From positions 1 to 27,765 of the forward strand of contig CAZMLC010000033.1 of NCBI GenBank assembly GCA_964567125.1: DNA of 27,765 nucleotides. The letters are read 5' to 3'. The stretch's first letter is position 1; every line of letters begins with the position of its first letter. Position numbers and translations under genes: made by a program. The DNA is from CAZMLC01 sp964567125 (GTDB lineage: Bacteria; Verrucomicrobiota; Kiritimatiellia; RFP12; UBA1067). Under the pieces are notes generated by a model. It was not told where the DNA came from. It was given only the letters and a program-made list of their open reading frames with translations, and did no database searches. Below, piece by piece: positions 1 to 8,564 of the stretch.

Positions 1-87
1 TAAAGCATGCCAAAAGGGGATACATGGGTCAAGCGTTTCGCAGGTACTGGCTGATTATTTTCGATCGGACCTTATCTGTCTTTTGCA

Positions 88-116
88 TTGAATCCAGCGG
101 TGCAAATTGTTATACT
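88..116 (+). promoter_or_regulatory. Sigma-70-type promoter of the tRNA gene
   Basis: A TTGAAT -35 box (88-93) and a TATACT -10 box (111-116) are separated by exactly 17 bases. The predicted start of transcription falls a few bases before the mature tRNA 5' end at 130, so the transcript would have a very short leader. The boxes were identified by eye against the sigma-70 consensus. Confidence 0.6.
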
Positions 117-129
117 TCAACAACTTTTA

Positions 130-206
130 GGGCCCATAGCTCAGTCGGTCAGAGCGGAGGACTCATAATCCTTTGGTCACAGGTTCGAGCCCTGTTGGGC
201 CCACCA
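130..206 (+). tRNA. tRNA with CAT anticodon (elongator Met, or Ile2 read by lysidine)
   Basis: A full 77-nt cloverleaf can be drawn. The acceptor stem pairs GGGCCCA (130-136) with TGGGCCC (196-202). The D stem is GCTC/GAGC, the anticodon stem GAGGA/TCCTT (one G-T pair) with loop CTCATAA, and the T arm is ACAGG/CCTGT around TTCGAGC. The discriminator base is A203 and the CCA end (204-206) is encoded in the DNA. The anticodon is CAT. It is not an initiator tRNA, because the acceptor stem is fully paired and the three G-C pairs at the base of an initiator anticodon stem are absent. Choosing between elongator tRNA-Met and tRNA-Ile2 (C34 modified by TilS) needs a covariance or identity-element model. 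A promoter lies directly upstream and the gene ends 78 bases before the next coding region. Confidence 0.95.
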
Positions 207-284
207 TTTTCTTCCTCGTCGCGGGGTGACGCGTCGCAACGATCATGATCCGCGCAAAATCGGTCGTTTTGTCTGGAGTTCCCC

Positions 285-3200
285 ATGATGATTCAGCGTT
301 TGTCATGCCTCGTCCTTTCAATCCTCACGTTCGCACACAGCGCAGCGGCTGCACAGCAGACTGTCGAGCTGCGCGGGTTCGGTCGCGCGACGATCCGCAC
401 GGAAACGCGCACGGACTCTGTTCGCATCACCACGATTGAGGCGGAGTCGGAGGCGAAAGCCGCACTCTGGCAGGCCAAGTATCTCTCGGATCTGACCAAT
501 ACGCTCGGCCGCGCCACCCCGATCGCGCTGGGAGCAGCCATCGGCTATGCGCTCAATGGGGATCAGGCCTTCGCCGTTGCCGTGCGCAAGGGCCGTACGC
601 TCCAGCTCACCAGTGCGCCGACGCGCGCACAGATCGAAGCGCTCGCGCAGGAGCAGCAGGCGACGATCGCCAATACACAGTCGCACGCAACGGTTCCGCT
701 CTATCTGAATGAATGGGATCAGCATGCCTTCCGCGCCTATTACTGGACCGGAGAGATCAAGCCCGGCGCGAAAAGCTACGATGCGCGTCAGGATTTCGAT
801 TTCGCCCGCAGCCCGGACCCCATGGGCGTGGTCTTCTGGACCGGCGCCCATCGCGCGGACCGCGCCGAGGGCATTGCGGACAACAATCAGTGGAACTGGG
901 CCTTTGAAGCCGCAACGCAGCGGAATCTGCCGATCACGCTGAACCTGACCGTGGGCGAAAGCGTCTCGATTGCCAATGCCTATCGCGCAGAGACCATGCG
1001 CCACGCCCCACACTTTGCCGGTACCTACCTGCGCCTGCTGCAGCCGGGCCCCGCAGGCGGCAATATGCTGAGCTGGGCTTCGGATCTCGGCCGCCATCAA
1101 TGCCTGAAGACGCTGCAGAACACGCTGCGGCAGTACAACACGGAGCAGGTCACGACGATCCTCGAACCGCACGGCGAACTGAATCACGGCGACTGGTCCT
1201 GGCTCATTGAATACGGTCCAATCGCGGACACCAGCTTCCGCGCCTTTCTCAAGGAGCGCTTCGGCTCCCTCGCCGCGGTGGCGAAACGGCATGAGCAGGA
1301 CTATGCAACATGGGCCGATATTCACCTGCCGGAAGTGGCGGACTTCGCCGGCTGGAAAGCTGACGCGCTCGACCTTGCCGGTTCCTGGCGCGTGCATTAC
1401 CTGCCTCTGCCGGAAGATAAGCAAGCCAGCTACAAATCCGACATTAAGCTGCAGGCTGCGCAAGCCGCTGCGCCGGAGTTTTTCGTCGACACCTTTGACG
1501 ACAGCGCCTGGTCGATCATCCCGCGCATGCCGGATTCGGATGAAGCGCTCTTCCTGCCGAAGCAGCCGGCCGTACTCCGCCGCACCTTCACATGGAAGCC
1601 CCGCGCCGGACGCTTCTGGCTCTGCCTCTGGGATCTGAACATGAACTTTAAGCAGGAGGTCGTGGTGGCCCTCAACGGCAAGGAGGCGGGCCGCGATGCG
1701 ATCGCCTTCAACACGCCGCACTGGATGTCGTGCGAAGTGACGGAGCTGCTCCGGAACGGCGCGAATCAGCTGACCCTCCAGCTGCCCAGCGGCTTCATCG
1801 GTTACCGCATCTACATCACGGACCAGGAGCCGCAGCACTACCCCTACTTCACGCGCGCCAAGAATGCGCTCTGGACCGATTTCAGCGACTGGCAGGGCTG
1901 GAGCCGCGCCAAGGCCGTGGAACAGGGCCTCGCCATGATCCGCGAGGTGGAACCCAACAAGTCGATCATCAGCATGGCGCCCGACAGCTACATCACGCAG
2001 CTGCGCGAATTGTGCCGCCGCTTCGGCGCGCGCTTCCACAACACCGGCTACATGGGTTGCTGCCACGCGGAGTACCTGCCCATGCTCATGCGCAGCGCAG
2101 GCATGCCCTTCTCCCTCGAACCCGGCGGACCGGCCAAGGATCTGCCCGGCTTCAAGCGCCTCATGGGCTATTACCTCTCCTCCAGCGTGAACGCCATCCA
2201 CTATTTTATCCACATCGGCTGCCTGATGTGGGACGATGAGATCCGTAACCACTTCCACACGATCTATCCCGCGTTGCGCGCCATGGGCCAATACCACCAG
2301 CCGCAAGGCGAGACCGCGATTCTCTTCGATTCCGATGCCAACATGCTGCTCGGCTATCCGTGGCGCAAAGCCTCCAACGCAGCCGGATCCGGCTTCTGGG
2401 AGTGGCGCTTCCCCGAGACGTTGATCGCGGATTACCCGACCGACGGCATCATCCCCGTCGACTTCTCGAATACCATCGCGGAGCGCTACAAAGTGGTCAT
2501 CGACAGCAACACCGCCATGATCCGCCCCGAGACCGCGACCGCGATCGGCGCATGGGTCAAACGCGGCGGCGTCTTTGTGGCCATGTTTGAATCGGGCCGC
2601 CACACGCCGGAGCAGCCGGATGCCTGGGCGCTCCAGACCATCAGCGGCGTAAAGCCCGTCTGTTACTCACGCTACGGCGGACTCCGCAATGAGCCGCAGG
2701 AACGCACCCTGCTGCGCCGCGAGCCCAACGCCGCGGTGTTCAAAAACGCGCCGCAAGAACTCAAGGGCGATGGCGCGCGCCTCGATCTGCTCGCCGAGGA
2801 TGTCCAGACGCTCTATCGCTGGGCGGATGGCACGCCGGCCGTCACGCTGCGTCCCTACGGCAAAGGCTATGTCATCACCTTCGGCATGCGCCTCCTGCCC
2901 TCCAGTGAAAACCATGTGCGCATGCTGCTCTGCGATGTGCTCAGCTGGGCCAAGGTCAAGCCCCTGCTGATCGATGCGCCGCAGCAATTCCACCCCAAGC
3001 ATTATGTGGCGAACAATGGTCTCTCCGACATCTTCGTACTCTGGAACAACTCAAACGAAAAGAAGCCCTACGCCTTCACCTTCCGCGACGGAGAGCCGCG
3101 CGCACTCACGGACGTCATCACCGGCAAGCCTGTGGGGAACGCAGGCGAACTCGGGCCACTCGATTTCCTGATGGTCTCCGCGCCGCGTAAAGACCTTGCG

Positions 3201-4082
3201 GATGCGACGGAGATCTGGACCCACATTCAGTGCGGCTATTGGCAGGGCACGGAAAAATCCACTTTCAAATCGCAACAGCGTGACACCTCCGGTTTCGGCA
3301 ACAATGTGCTCGCCTTGAACGGTCTCTGGCGCATCAACGGCGTGGAGAAACCGCTCACCTCCTGGACGCCGGACACGGTCGGTACCAACCTCTCCTTTGT
3401 CGCGGAAAAGACCTTTACGGTCCCCTCCTCGTGGCGTTCCGGCGACATCCAGCTCTGGTGCGTCGGGCTCTACACCAGCCACGTCAACATCCCCGGCACC
3501 GCCCGCTTCCTGCTGGACAATCAGGAGATCGCCAATCCCGGACGCAACGGTGGCGTGGCCGGACTCTCCCTGGAACTGAAACCGGGCCAGACCGCAACCT
3601 TGCGTCTGGAGATCCGGAATGTCGATGACCGCTGCATCCGCGGACTGGCAGGCAGTTGCTTCCTCTCCTTTACACCGACTCCCGCGAAGATTATTGACCT
3701 CGTCGGCATCTGGGAGATGCGGCGCGATGCCGTCTCCGCCGTGGCAAACAGACAGACGATTCCCGGACGCGTGGAGGGCGCCTTCTTCCAGCGCAGCTTC
3801 TCGTTACCTGCGTTGCAGAAGAACGAGCGCGTCTTCCTGCACATGGTCAACAGCGGCGACCTGATCGGCGCACTCATCAACGGCCACTACGTCCGCCGCA
3901 ATCACCACGTCTTCGGCGAGATCACCCATCTGGACATCACCCCGTGGCTTAAGCCCAACGCCATGAACGATATCGTGCTGTGCGGGCTCAACAATGCCGC
4001 GGACCGCAAAGCGGAGATCCGTTCCGTGGGACTCTACTTCTATCCGGAAAGAAAGAAGAGCTGGTTCCGCAGACTCTTTTAG
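285..4082 (+). CDS. Large secreted GH42-like glycoside hydrolase with beta-sandwich modules
   Basis: This 1265-aa protein starts with a signal peptide (basic MMIQR, hydrophobic core, cleavage likely after the AAAA run near residue 23). It is probably exported and acts on a carbohydrate outside the cytoplasm. Residues about 150-350 resemble the first half of a GH42-type barrel; a candidate acid/base is E294 or E298 in LEPHGELNHGDW, followed by a FLKERFGSL segment typical of GH42 proteins. A beta-sandwich-like stretch (about 363-515) interrupts it before the barrel resumes (about 520-660, candidate nucleophile E612 in SLEPGG). Residues about 675-860 look like the GH42 trimerisation (Rossmann-like) domain, with AWVKRGGVFVAMFESG. 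The C-terminal 300 residues look like two more sandwich modules. ATG 285 has GGAG at 275-278, and ATG 288 is an alternative. Substrate and exact family are not known; the catalytic residues are inferred from position. Confidence 0.7.
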   Translation: MMIQRLSCLVLSILTFAHSAAAAQQTVELRGFGRATIRTETRTDSVRITTIEAESEAKAALWQAKYLSDLTNTLGRATPIALGAAIGYALNGDQAFAVAVRKGRTLQLTSAPTRAQIEALAQEQQATIANTQSHATVPLYLNEWDQHAFRAYYWTGEIKPGAKSYDARQDFDFARSPDPMGVVFWTGAHRADRAEGIADNNQWNWAFEAATQRNLPITLNLTVGESVSIANAYRAETMRHAPHFAGTYLRLLQPGPAGGNMLSWASDLGRHQCLKTLQNTLRQYNTEQVTTILEPHGELNHGDWSWLIEYGPIADTSFRAFLKERFGSLAAVAKRHEQDYATWADIHLPEVADFAGWKADALDLAGSWRVHYLPLPEDKQASYKSDIKLQAAQAAAPEFFVDTFDDSAWSIIPRMPDSDEALFLPKQPAVLRRTFTWKPRAGRFWLCLWDLNMNFKQEVVVALNGKEAGRDAIAFNTPHWMSCEVTELLRNGANQLTLQLPSGFIGYRIYITDQEPQHYPYFTRAKNALWTDFSDWQGWSRAKAVEQGLAMIREVEPNKSIISMAPDSYITQLRELCRRFGARFHNTGYMGCCHAEYLPMLMRSAGMPFSLEPGGPAKDLPGFKRLMGYYLSSSVNAIHYFIHIGCLMWDDEIRNHFHTIYPALRAMGQYHQPQGETAILFDSDANMLLGYPWRKASNAAGSGFWEWRFPETLIADYPTDGIIPVDFSNTIAERYKVVIDSNTAMIRPETATAIGAWVKRGGVFVAMFESGRHTPEQPDAWALQTISGVKPVCYSRYGGLRNEPQERTLLRREPNAAVFKNAPQELKGDGARLDLLAEDVQTLYRWADGTPAVTLRPYGKGYVITFGMRLLPSSENHVRMLLCDVLSWAKVKPLLIDAPQQFHPKHYVANNGLSDIFVLWNNSNEKKPYAFTFRDGEPRALTDVITGKPVGNAGELGPLDFLMVSAPRKDLADATEIWTHIQCGYWQGTEKSTFKSQQRDTSGFGNNVLALNGLWRINGVEKPLTSWTPDTVGTNLSFVAEKTFTVPSSWRSGDIQLWCVGLYTSHVNIPGTARFLLDNQEIANPGRNGGVAGLSLELKPGQTATLRLEIRNVDDRCIRGLAGSCFLSFTPTPAKIIDLVGIWEMRRDAVSAVANRQTIPGRVEGAFFQRSFSLPALQKNERVFLHMVNSGDLIGALINGHYVRRNHHVFGEITHLDITPWLKPNAMNDIVLCGLNNAADRKAEIRSVGLYFYPERKKSWFRRLF

Positions 4083-4108
4083 CGTGGCAGCCCGCAGGAC
4101 TGCCACGC
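4082..4108. repeat. Perfect 9-bp inverted repeat (stem-loop)
   Basis: GCGTGGCAG (4082-4090) pairs perfectly with CTGCCACGC (4100-4108) around a 9-base loop. It sits directly after the stop codon of the glycosidase gene and before the LOG gene. There is no T-run on either side, so it is not a classic intrinsic terminator. It may protect the mRNA 3' end, attenuate transcription or be a REP-like element. Confidence 0.6.
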
Positions 4109-4140
4109 CGACACCGCACGTAACCTAAGAGGCATCCATC

Positions 4141-4710
4141 ATGCAGAAATTCGAAGCTGACCCCATCCGCACCGTCACGGTCTACTGCGGCTCCCACACG
4201 CCGCGCGAGCCCCTCTACACGCAGGCGGCGCAAGCCTTCGGCGCATATCTGGCGGATCACGCCATCACGCTGATCTACGGCGGCTCCAACGTCGGCACCA
4301 TGAAAACCCTGGCTGACGCGGTGCTGGACAAAGGCGGCAAAGTCGTGGGCGTCTTCACCCGCGATCTTGCGGAGGAGATCGCCCATCGTGGCGTGACGGA
4401 GCTGATCATTACGGAAAACCTGGCGGAACGCAAGGCGGTCATGCTCAAGCGCGCGGATGCCGTGGTCGCGCTGCCCGGCAGCTATGGCACCTGGGATGAG
4501 CTTTTCGACGCGCTCGCCCTCAAAAAACTCAGCACCGGACACAAGCTCCCGGTGGGCGTCTTAAACGTCGGCGGGTACTTCGACCACCTGATCGCCTTTA
4601 TCCAGCGCAGCGTGGAGGTCGGCTATACCTCCGACGCCTATTGCCAGCTCCTCACGGTCGGTACGACGCCGGAAGAGCTCTTCGCCGCCTTCGCCGCACA
4701 ACCGCGCTAA
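4141..4710 (+). CDS. LOG-family protein (nucleoside 5'-monophosphate phosphoribohydrolase-like)
   Basis: This 189-aa cytoplasmic protein of the LOG (lonely guy) family has a Rossmann-like fold. Family members hydrolyse nucleoside 5'-monophosphates, including cytokinin precursors, to free base and ribose 5-phosphate. Visible signatures are the nucleotide-binding LIYGGSNVGTM segment (44-54), ERK at residues 96-98 and the LPGSYGTWDE motif (111-120), the counterpart of PGGxGTxxE. The second G of the usual PGG is S114, a mild deviation. Length fits the family (about 180-200 aa). The start is supported by AAGAGG at 4127-4132. It is 58 bases after the glycosidase gene, from which it is separated by the stem-loop, so co-transcription is uncertain. 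Bacterial members are often annotated as TIGR00730 or as lysine decarboxylases, a name that does not describe their activity. Confidence 0.9.
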   Translation: MQKFEADPIRTVTVYCGSHTPREPLYTQAAQAFGAYLADHAITLIYGGSNVGTMKTLADAVLDKGGKVVGVFTRDLAEEIAHRGVTELIITENLAERKAVMLKRADAVVALPGSYGTWDELFDALALKKLSTGHKLPVGVLNVGGYFDHLIAFIQRSVEVGYTSDAYCQLLTVGTTPEELFAAFAAQPR

Positions 4711-4796
4711 GCGAGCGCGCCGCAGACCGGAGATTTTCAGTATTGCATCTTCCCTCTAAATAAGCGAAACTATCTTTTTTATTTGGCATAGGATTT

Positions 4797-5498
4797 ATGA
4801 CTCTGTCCAAAACAGCAATTATTCACGGGGAACCTGGGGAACGTGCACGGACAACGGGCATTTTACGGTTGTTCTATCCGTTTCTGCTTACAGGTATTGC
4901 CATTGGCTTCTTCATCGGCATGGCTGTGCCGTCCAACCGAGCGTTGGCCGGCGTCGGCTTGCTGCTGACAGCCGCAGCGCTGATCTGGATCATCCGCGAC
5001 GGGCTGGCGCGCTTTGAAGCCTTCTTCAAGGGCGCACGCGGCGAAGAGCGGGTGGCTGCGCTTCTCGCCATGCTGCCGGGAGACTACCATGTCTTTCACA
5101 ACGTCGTGACGCAGGGCAACCAGACCATCGATCACGTGGTGATCGGACCAACCGGCTTTTTCGCGATTGAGACGAAAATCTGGCAGGGGCGCGTCGCAAT
5201 TGAAGAGGGCATGATCACGATCAACGGCCAGCGCCCCTCACGGGACCCGGTTCAGCAGGTCAAAGCCGCCTACCACCACTTGCAGCAGTTTTGTTTAGAG
5301 ACCAGCAATCACTCCCTTTCCGGTCAGGCGATTGTCTGTTTTGCCAACAACGCGCTCGACGCGGACAAACCTGAGCTACTCGATTCCGTAGTCGTCTGCA
5401 ATGCCAGCGACATCCGTGCGCAGATTGAACGCGCAACGAGTCCGCTGACGAGCGTTGAGCGCGATCGTCTCATAACCTTTTTGGAGCAAAAAATATGA
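4797..5498 (+). CDS. Membrane-anchored NERD-domain (nuclease-related) protein
   Basis: This 233-aa protein has two predicted N-terminal membrane helices (about 25-43 and 49-66), then a NERD domain from about 78 to 170. NERD is a PD-(D/E)xK-type fold thought to act on nucleic acid, but few members have been characterised. Candidate active-site residues are D112 (in IDHVV) and E125-T-K127 (in FFAIETKIW), with a GARGEERV segment at 79-86 that usually starts the domain. The nuclease-like domain would face the cytoplasm if the short N-terminus does too. The ATG has only a weak Shine-Dalgarno match (AGGA). The stop overlaps the prc start in an ATGA, so the two genes should be translationally coupled, and it heads an operon with prc, dapF and rsmE. 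The domain call is good; a biochemical role is unknown. Confidence 0.85.
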   Translation: MTLSKTAIIHGEPGERARTTGILRLFYPFLLTGIAIGFFIGMAVPSNRALAGVGLLLTAAALIWIIRDGLARFEAFFKGARGEERVAALLAMLPGDYHVFHNVVTQGNQTIDHVVIGPTGFFAIETKIWQGRVAIEEGMITINGQRPSRDPVQQVKAAYHHLQQFCLETSNHSLSGQAIVCFANNALDADKPELLDSVVVCNASDIRAQIERATSPLTSVERDRLITFLEQKI

Positions 5499-7708
5499 TG
5501 AACGTTTCCTTTTCCCGATGCATGCGCCAGGCCCTGTTTGTTTGCGCCCTGCTGACCACGGCAACCACAGGGTTCAGCGCACCCAAAACGCTTGCACCGC
5601 AGGATTACTATGGCGACATCGCCAAGAAGGTGGCGCGCATGTTGCAGGTCGGCCATGTCCGGCAGCTGAATTTCGACGATTCGATTTCGCAGAAGGCCTG
5701 GACCAACCTGATCACGCTGTTTGATCCGGATCGCTCCTATTTCCTGCAGAGCGACCTGAAGAGCTTTGACGACATGCAGCTCAAGATCGACGATGCCATC
5801 AAATCGGGCGATGTCTCGTTTGCCTACCGCGTGCACAGTCGCTTCTGCACGCGCCTCGAGGAGCGCTACGCCTTCACGACCAATCTCCTCGCGCAGGGCT
5901 TTTCCTTCACGAACACTGAAGTGTATGTCTGGAAGCGCAAAGATGCGCAGTGGCCCGCATCGATTGAGGAACAGAACGATCTCTGGCGCAAACGCATCAA
6001 AAACGAATACCTCGCGCACATTCTGGGCAAGGAACTGGATGCGCTGAACGCCTCGAACAAGCTCGCGCAAACGCGGAACGCCACGAATACTGTGGCTGCC
6101 ACGACCAACACCGTCGTTTCGACCAACAGCATCGCATCGACCAGCAAGACCAATGCACCAGCCTTCAAACCCGAGGAGATCATCGCGAAGCGCTACAAGC
6201 AGTACATGATCATCTTCCAGGATATGGACGAGGAAGCCGTGCTCCAGCGTTACCTGAGCGCGCTCTGCACAGCCTATGATCCCCACTCCGACTACCTTTC
6301 GCCCATGCGCAAGGAGGATTTCGATATCGACATGAACCTGACGCTCTGCGGCATTGGAGCCACCCTGCAATCCGAGGATGGCATGGCCAAGATCACTGCG
6401 CTGATTCCTGGAGGCCCTGCGGAACGCGATACGCGCGATATCCGGCTCATGCAGGACGACAAGATCATCGGCGTGGCCCAAGGCGATGGTCCTGTCGAAG
6501 ATATCGTTCACTGGCCGCTCAACAAGGCGGTGCGCAAGATCCGCGGCGCCAAGGGAACCAAGGTCGTGCTCGAAGTCATTCCCGCCACGGACCCCAGCGG
6601 AACGACCACCAAGCGCGTGGATCTGATCCGCGATGAGATCAAGCTGGAGGAGCAGGCCGCAACAGGCCGCGTTGAACGCGTCACGCTGTCCAACAAGACC
6701 ACCATGGCCATCGGCTATGTGCGCCTCCCCGCATTTTACGGCACCATGGACAAGCGCCCGAATCAAGAGGGTTTCCGCAGCTCCACACTGGATGTGGCGA
6801 AGATCCTGGCGGAGATGAACAGCGAGAACGTCGAAGGGCTGATCCTCGATCTGCGCAACAACGGCGGCGGTTCCCTGCGCGAGGCGATTGACCTCACCGG
6901 ACTCTTTATCCGCAGCGGCCCCGCCGTGCTGGTCCGCGAACCTTCGCGCCTGACCGCCCTGCCCGTCCCGAATGTCGATGCGGCCATGGCCTTCCGCAAG
7001 CCCATGATCGTCATGGTCAACCGGACCTCGGCCTCGGCCTCGGAAATCGTGGCCGGTGCGCTGCAGGACTATGGCCGCGCCATCATCGTGGGCGATAGTC
7101 AGTCGCACGGCAAAGGCACGGTGCAGACCGTCCTGCCGCTCGGTGCCGAAAAGCTCGGCTCGCTGAAGATCACGACCGCCAGCTTCTACCGCATCACCGG
7201 TTCGTCCACGCAGGCCAAGGGCATCACGGCGGACATCATCATCCCTTCGGTGCTGGACGGGCTCGACATCGGCGAGACCAAGCTGCCGGGCGCGCTGCCC
7301 TGGACCCAGATTGAATCCGCGAGCTACATCCCGGTCGCGGACATGACTACGTTCATTCCCCGCCTGCGCGAGGCATCAGCCAACCGCCTGGCGAACAATC
7401 CGAAGTATGCGACCTACTGCACGCTGGTGCGCCACACCAAGGAAATCAGCGAACAGAAGGATGTCCCGCTGGAGATCAACGCCCGCAGGCAGCAGATGCG
7501 CTCGGAAAATGAATTGCGCAAGATGGAAGAGGCTGAGATGGCCGAGCCGCTGGCGACCGGTACCGGCAAGAAGAAGAGCGACGACATCGTGCTCGATGAA
7601 ACCATGAACATCTTGTCTGACTTGGTTCTGATGATGGGTCGTGGCGATATCCCCATGGAGACCGAAGGGGATTTGCGCACGCGCATGATGCGTATTTTCG
7701 GACAGTGA
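5495..7708 (+). CDS. prc: Tail-specific (C-terminal processing) protease Prc, family S41A
   Basis: This 737-aa periplasmic serine protease has a signal peptide ending near GFSAPK. The Prc-type N-terminal domain carries the FDPDRSYFLQSDL signature (about residues 73-85), and a PDZ domain lies at roughly 270-390. The S41 core contains the Ser/Lys dyad: a serine in NRTSASASE (S514 by alignment from memory with E. coli Prc S452) and K540 in HGKGTVQT. A Prc-like C-terminal helical domain follows. Prc removes or degrades proteins with non-polar C-termini and helps to control murein hydrolases and lipoproteins. It is slightly longer than E. coli Prc (about 680 aa), partly because of a Thr/Asn/Ala-rich linker at about 184-222. 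The ATG overlaps the NERD stop (ATGA) and has GGAG upstream. dapF starts 7 bases after the stop. Confidence 0.95.
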   Translation: MMNVSFSRCMRQALFVCALLTTATTGFSAPKTLAPQDYYGDIAKKVARMLQVGHVRQLNFDDSISQKAWTNLITLFDPDRSYFLQSDLKSFDDMQLKIDDAIKSGDVSFAYRVHSRFCTRLEERYAFTTNLLAQGFSFTNTEVYVWKRKDAQWPASIEEQNDLWRKRIKNEYLAHILGKELDALNASNKLAQTRNATNTVAATTNTVVSTNSIASTSKTNAPAFKPEEIIAKRYKQYMIIFQDMDEEAVLQRYLSALCTAYDPHSDYLSPMRKEDFDIDMNLTLCGIGATLQSEDGMAKITALIPGGPAERDTRDIRLMQDDKIIGVAQGDGPVEDIVHWPLNKAVRKIRGAKGTKVVLEVIPATDPSGTTTKRVDLIRDEIKLEEQAATGRVERVTLSNKTTMAIGYVRLPAFYGTMDKRPNQEGFRSSTLDVAKILAEMNSENVEGLILDLRNNGGGSLREAIDLTGLFIRSGPAVLVREPSRLTALPVPNVDAAMAFRKPMIVMVNRTSASASEIVAGALQDYGRAIIVGDSQSHGKGTVQTVLPLGAEKLGSLKITTASFYRITGSSTQAKGITADIIIPSVLDGLDIGETKLPGALPWTQIESASYIPVADMTTFIPRLREASANRLANNPKYATYCTLVRHTKEISEQKDVPLEINARRQQMRSENELRKMEEAEMAEPLATGTGKKKSDDIVLDETMNILSDLVLMMGRGDIPMETEGDLRTRMMRIFGQ

Positions 7709-7715
7709 GAAAACC

Positions 7716-8564
7716 ATGAAAATCAAATTCACAAAAATGCACGGGGCCGGCAATGACTTCGTGCTGATCGATGATCGCGAGGGACTCGTCCCCTGGGAAG
7801 ATCATTTCCTCATGGCCGCCATCGCCAGCCGGCGCAACGGAATTGGCTGCGAAGGTGTTATTCTGGTTCAGCCTTCGGACAAGGCTGATTTCCGCATGCG
7901 CTTTCTCAATCCGGACGGTACCGAGGTCTCCATGTGCGGCAATGGTGCGCGCTGCGCCGCGGCCTTTGCGCACGCGATTGGCGCCAGCGGCACCGCGCTG
8001 ACCATGGAAACCATGTGTGGACTCGTCGATGCCCAGATTCAGGAAAGCAATGGCAATGTCTGCGTCTGGATGCCGGAACCCAGCAAGCGCAACTACACCA
8101 TCACGCTCGATGTGGATGGCGAGGCGATCACAGGCCATTTCATCGATACAGGCGTGCCTCACTTCGTTGTCCAGGTGCCGAACGTCAGCATGTTCAACAT
8201 TGTTGACCTCGGACGCAAACTGCGCCTGCATCCCGCCTTTTCCCCGGATGGCGCGAACATTGATTTCGTCACGTTGCGTCCGCCCAACCGCATGACCATG
8301 CGCACCTACGAGCGCGGCGTCGAGGCGGAATCCGGAGCCTGCGGTACCGGCGCCGTTGCCTGCGTGGTCGTGGCCGTGGAGACGCAGGACTTCACGCTGC
8401 CAGCCAAGGTGAAGACCTCCTCTGGCTTCGAATTGATCGTCGACGGCGATTGGCGCCATAAGAAATGCACGGGCTTGACACTGACCGGCCCGACCAAATT
8501 CGTCTATACCGGCGAGATCGATCTCGATACCGTGGACATGGGCACGGAAATCGACAATGCATGA
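7716..8564 (+). CDS. dapF: Diaminopimelate epimerase
   Basis: This 282-aa cytoplasmic enzyme converts LL- to meso-diaminopimelate for lysine and peptidoglycan synthesis. The N-terminus MKIKFTKMHGAGNDFVLID is diagnostic. The two catalytic cysteines are visible: C74 in MCGNGARC and C209 in ESGACGTGA. Length is normal (about 275-285 aa). It starts 7 bases after prc, with GAGA as a weak ribosome site, and its stop overlaps the start of rsmE (ATGA at 8561-8564), so the genes are read as one transcript. Placing dapF after prc groups a cell-wall precursor enzyme with a protease known to affect wall turnover; the functional meaning is inference. Confidence 0.97.
   Translation: MKIKFTKMHGAGNDFVLIDDREGLVPWEDHFLMAAIASRRNGIGCEGVILVQPSDKADFRMRFLNPDGTEVSMCGNGARCAAAFAHAIGASGTALTMETMCGLVDAQIQESNGNVCVWMPEPSKRNYTITLDVDGEAITGHFIDTGVPHFVVQVPNVSMFNIVDLGRKLRLHPAFSPDGANIDFVTLRPPNRMTMRTYERGVEAESGACGTGAVACVVVAVETQDFTLPAKVKTSSGFELIVDGDWRHKKCTGLTLTGPTKFVYTGEIDLDTVDMGTEIDNA

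Noticed and set aside
24..248. A 74-codon frame running across the tRNA gene
   Set aside because: It reads through a functional tRNA and its promoter, so it is not a gene.
318..2603. A 761-codon open frame on the minus strand opposite the GH42-like gene
   Set aside because: It is a shadow of the coding strand, caused by GC-rich codon bias. The plus frame has a signal peptide and recognisable domains; the antisense product has low-complexity Arg/Ala/Gly/Val composition and no domain.
5324..7108. A 594-codon open frame antisense to prc
   Set aside because: The plus-strand Prc has catalytic motifs and full-length family similarity; the antisense frame shows none and spans the NERD/prc junction.
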